DNA of 7,630 nucleotides from an uncultured Halieaceae bacterium (GTDB taxonomy: Bacteria > Pseudomonadota > Gammaproteobacteria > Pseudomonadales > Halieaceae): NCBI GenBank assembly GCA_938045215.1, contig CALINF010000214.1, positions 1 to 7,630 on the forward strand, given 5' to 3'. This document shows, piece after piece, positions 5,244 through 7,630 of the stretch. Positions within the stretch are counted from its first letter, which is position 1. Each line of letters begins with the position of its first letter. The notes beneath the pieces were generated by a model. It saw only the letters and a program-made list of their open reading frames with translations, was not told the DNA's origin and made no database searches. The translations under genes were made by a program, and so were the position numbers.

Positions 5244-7286
5244 TCAATTAACCAGAGCCTGTTGCAATCCCGGGACGTTAGCTGCACCTGCTTGAATGCG
5301 AATGCTCGAATCTTTTAGAGCAGCGCCGATGGGTTGTACCCGCCCCTGCAAGCAGTTGCCCAGAAAACTTTCCGCTACGGCATAAAACGCCAGCGAGTTT
5401 TCGGGTTTTTGAAAACCGTGGCCTTCATCTGGAAACAGCGCATAGGTAACGGGAATATTTTTCGCATTCATCGCATCCACAATCTGGTCTGATTCAGCCT
5501 GTTTCACTCTAGGATCATTCGCACCCTGTCCTATAAGTAGTGGCTTGGTAATGGCATCAACTCGATTGATAGGGGAGCGTGCTTTCAACAAAGCGCGACC
5601 TTGTTCTGTGGTGGGATCGCCAACAGCGTTTTCCAGAACTTTGCGACGGCCTTCCCAGTAAGGCGGAATAGAGGCGAGTAATGTATTGAGATTTGACGGC
5701 CCTACAATGTCTACACCGCAGGCAAATAGCTCAGGTGTGAAGGTCAGCCCCACCAACGTAGCGTAGCCGCCATAGCTTCCACCCATGATTGCCACCCGGC
5801 GATGATCGGCTACCCGGCGTTTGGTTGCCCAGGCCACGGCATCTACCAGGTCGTTGTGCATAGTGCCTGCCCACTCCCCATTGCCCGCGTTAATAAACGC
5901 CTTGCCAAAACCGGTAGACCCCCGGAAGTTGACCTGTAATACAGCATAGCCACGGTTCGCCAGCCATTGCACTTGCCCTGAATAGCCGCCAGTGTCTCTT
6001 GCCCAAGGGCCGCCATGAACCAGCAAAACCATCGGCTGAGGTCGGTCGGGAAGACCGTCGTTATTCGTATCGCTACCCGGCGGCAGCGTGAGATAAGACA
6101 CTAGCGTTTTACCGTCGCGAGACGAGATGAACTCGTGCCGCTTGGGCACTAGCGGTAGTCCCTCGATTTTTGGGTTGGTGGTGAACATGGGGTCCAACGT
6201 TTGCGTCGCGCGGTTGTAAATAGCGTAGCGGGGTGAGGCATCACTGGCGCTGATATGGACAACCCAGCGTTCAGCATCGAGTGTAGTGGCGAGAATATTG
6301 ACATCGCCCTCTGCACTGTCTGACAGGATCTGAAAGTCGCGCGCATATTGGCCATCAGCTTCACGCCATTCAACCTCGTGAATATTGGTCGCAACACCCA
6401 TGATGTCATGTGATCGGGGGTGAATCAGCACGTTGCTGATATCGGCGTTTTCAACGGTGATGAGTTCCGAACTGGCTGCGCTCTCCACGTTGACTCGAGT
6501 GACTGCTGCAAAGTTGCGGCCGCGGCTATCGGTCATGTAAAAACCGGCATTGTCGGCGGTGAATCCAAGAACAGAGGTCGTGTAGGAGTCCTCCATTGGA
6601 ATCTCCAACAGCGACTCCCAGCCTTCGCCAGTACGTTTAAGTACCAGTGCACCGCCGGCTTGTGTGGGTTCAATCGCGAGCCGCACTTTTAGATCGTTAT
6701 CTACCACGACCTGAGTGAAACGGTCGTTTTGAAGCAGTAGTTCACGGTCACCTGATTGCAGGTCAACAAGGTAAGTATCGTGCCAGCGAGAATCGCGGTC
6801 ATTCATCCCAACCACAGCTTTTCCGGGGTGCCGTTCACTCTGTGCGATAAACTGGGCGCGCAAGCCGGGGTAGGGGGTGAGATCTTTGGCCTGGCCAGAG
6901 GCAAGGTCTACACGATACAGGTGCCAGTTTTCGTCGCCATTGATGTCTTCGATATACAAAACGCTTTTACTATCCAGCGCCCAGAAGTGGCTTGGAATGC
7001 CGCGTCCTGTGTTGCGTGTGATGGGTCTGGCCGCGTCGATATCACCCGCGGGTGCAACCCACAGGTTCATTACGCCATCAAGTGGCGCTCGAAAGCTCAT
7101 CATCGCGCCGTCGGGGCTGAGTCTGCCCTGGAAGCGGCTGGGGTTGCCAAATAACAGTTCTCTGTCGATGAGCTGTACCGTGGGCACTGGCGGTGCAGCA
7201 GGCTCCTGCGGTGGAGGTGTCGAGCCGCAGGCGGTTACCAGCAGAAGCAGGCTGGTCAAAGTGAGAACGGTTCTTGTCAGAATCAT
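5244..7286 (-). CDS. S9-family serine peptidase (acylaminoacyl-peptidase/prolyl-oligopeptidase type), lipoprotein
   Basis: A 680-residue predicted lipoprotein. The frame extends 23 codons upstream, but the ATG at 7284-7286 is chosen because GGAG lies 8 nt before it and a canonical lipoprotein signal follows: Thr4-Arg5, a Leu-rich core and lipobox LVTAC with Cys20. Gly21 at +2 favours outer-membrane sorting. A Pro/Ala-rich linker (about 22-37) leads to a beta-propeller (about 40-390) beginning LIDRELLFGNP with SPDG, then an alpha/beta-hydrolase domain (about 400-650). HGGP (424-427) is the oxyanion-hole motif; the triad is Ser504 in GGSYGG, Asp591 in GANDPRV and His623 in DEGHGF, in family-typical order and spacing. 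Such enzymes cleave short or N-blocked peptides; the propeller limits substrate size. DTNNDGLPD (406-414), a calcium-loop-like motif, joins the two domains. The gene follows the reductase gene by 111 bp and precedes the AmpG-like permease. A weak promoter (TATAAA at 7388-7393, poor -35) may precede it. Family certain; exact specificity unknown. Confidence 0.95.
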   Translation of the reverse strand: MILTRTVLTLTSLLLLVTACGSTPPPQEPAAPPVPTVQLIDRELLFGNPSRFQGRLSPDGAMMSFRAPLDGVMNLWVAPAGDIDAARPITRNTGRGIPSHFWALDSKSVLYIEDINGDENWHLYRVDLASGQAKDLTPYPGLRAQFIAQSERHPGKAVVGMNDRDSRWHDTYLVDLQSGDRELLLQNDRFTQVVVDNDLKVRLAIEPTQAGGALVLKRTGEGWESLLEIPMEDSYTTSVLGFTADNAGFYMTDSRGRNFAAVTRVNVESAASSELITVENADISNVLIHPRSHDIMGVATNIHEVEWREADGQYARDFQILSDSAEGDVNILATTLDAERWVVHISASDASPRYAIYNRATQTLDPMFTTNPKIEGLPLVPKRHEFISSRDGKTLVSYLTLPPGSDTNNDGLPDRPQPMVLLVHGGPWARDTGGYSGQVQWLANRGYAVLQVNFRGSTGFGKAFINAGNGEWAGTMHNDLVDAVAWATKRRVADHRRVAIMGGSYGGYATLVGLTFTPELFACGVDIVGPSNLNTLLASIPPYWEGRRKVLENAVGDPTTEQGRALLKARSPINRVDAITKPLLIGQGANDPRVKQAESDQIVDAMNAKNIPVTYALFPDEGHGFQKPENSLAFYAVAESFLGNCLQGRVQPIGAALKDSSIRIQAGAANVPGLQQALVN

Positions 7287-7294
7287 GGTAGTAG

Positions 7295-7298
7295 CTCC
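7295..7298 (-). promoter_or_regulatory. Ribosome binding site GGAG fixing the peptidase start
   Basis: On the minus strand TTGGAGC is followed 8 nt after GGAG by the ATG at 7286. This selects the start that places the lipoprotein signal at the N terminus, over the in-frame ATG at 7355, which would add 23 charged and polar residues ahead of it. Confidence 0.75.
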
Positions 7299-7397
7299 AA
7301 TGAGTTGCTGTTCTTCGCACCTTATGCGAGACAGCGAGTTCAGTACGTAGTGCAAAGTTTGCCTGGATGCGCGGCGGCTCTTGGCGATTTATAGCCT

Positions 7398-7630
7398 CTA
7401 GCGTGAAAGATCGACTATCGCACGGCCTCGCACTTTTCCTGCGAGAATGCTGGGTGCAAGCTCCAGCACTTTCGTAAATGGCACATCGAACGAGAGTGAT
7501 TCAAGCATATCCAGATCAAGGTCCTGAGCAAGCCTTGCCCAGGCAGTTTCTCGGCGCTTCATGGGGGCCTGCACTGAGTCCACGCCCTGCAGGCGTACGT
7601 TGCGTAAGATAAAGGGCATGACGGTTCCCG
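7398..7630 (-). CDS. acuI: C-terminal part of AcuI/YhdH-type NADPH-dependent acrylyl-CoA/quinone reductase (MDR family), cut by window edge
   Basis: The last 76 residues of a medium-chain dehydrogenase/reductase; the frame is open to the right edge (...GTVMPFILRNVRLQGVDSV). The stretch PFILRNVRLQGVDS, then R-x-x-AW-x-RLA-x-DL and an ending of the form GKVRGRAIVDL closely resembles E. coli YhdH/AcuI, which ends with GRTLVKV-like residues. AcuI reduces acryloyl-CoA to propionyl-CoA with NADPH in the cytoplasm, for example in DMSP or 3-hydroxypropionate use. The NADPH-binding and catalytic parts lie outside the window, so activity is inferred from the tail only. The Met at 7619 is internal, not a start. 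The stop (TAG, 7398-7400) is 111 bp ahead of the peptidase ATG on the same strand, with no clear terminator between. Symbol given on C-terminal resemblance. Confidence 0.82.
   Translation of the reverse strand, partial: GTVMPFILRNVRLQGVDSVQAPMKRRETAWARLAQDLDLDMLESLSFDVPFTKVLELAPSILAGKVRGRAIVDLSR

Noticed and set aside
6420..7350. Plus-strand open frames opposite the S9 peptidase
   Set aside because: They are antisense shadows of a well-supported beta-propeller/hydrolase gene and have no domain character of their own.
7341..7352. Near-palindrome CAGTACGTAGTG between the reductase and peptidase genes
   Set aside because: Only 12 bp with one mismatched pair and no associated promoter; expected by chance.
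7287..7355. N-terminal 23-residue extension of the S9 peptidase from the ATG at 7355
   Set aside because: The extension would bury the lipoprotein signal behind charged residues, whereas GGAG stands 8 nt before the ATG at 7286.

Overview
The window looks like chromosomal DNA of a Gram-negative proteobacterium. The cell-envelope type is supported by a lipoprotein signal with a lipobox on a secreted peptidase, an Ntn-hydrolase acylase of the usually periplasmic kind, an AmpG-like inner-membrane permease, and an AcuI/YhdH reductase tail that closely resembles gammaproteobacterial versions. Base composition is moderately GC-rich by eye (mid-50s percent, not computed). A marine gammaproteobacterium of the Cellvibrionales type is my best guess, but this is inference. 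I see no rRNA or tRNA genes, CRISPR arrays, insertion sequences, phage genes or toxin-antitoxin pairs.

Layout, left to right. (1) The 3' three-quarters or so of a penicillin-acylase-family gene on the plus strand, cut by the left edge, with its catalytic chain complete. (2) A Spinster-like MFS transporter on the minus strand, converging on the acylase with a 4-bp overlap of the stop codons. (3) A small membrane methyltransferase of the ICMT/PEMT type on the plus strand, divergent from the transporter across a 114-bp region holding a candidate promoter and an imperfect inverted repeat. (4) An AmpG-like MFS permease on the minus strand, whose stop lies 2 bp from the methyltransferase stop. (5) A large S9-family serine peptidase lipoprotein on the minus strand. 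(6) The C-terminal end of an AcuI/YhdH-type quinone/acrylyl-CoA reductase on the minus strand, cut by the right edge.

The last three genes (reductase, peptidase, AmpG-like permease) run in the same direction, separated by 111 and 151 bp, so they may be partly co-transcribed. A plausible but unproven theme is scavenging: the acylase removes acyl groups from amides outside the cytoplasm, the lipoprotein peptidase cleaves peptides, and the AmpG-like permease imports products. The Spinster-like transporter and membrane methyltransferase share a control region and both belong to families with lipid-related substrates. No clearly novel multi-gene system is visible. The most interesting items are the inverted repeat between genes 2 and 3, the dyad upstream of the AmpG-like gene, and the orphan methyltransferase paired with a Spinster-like transporter.
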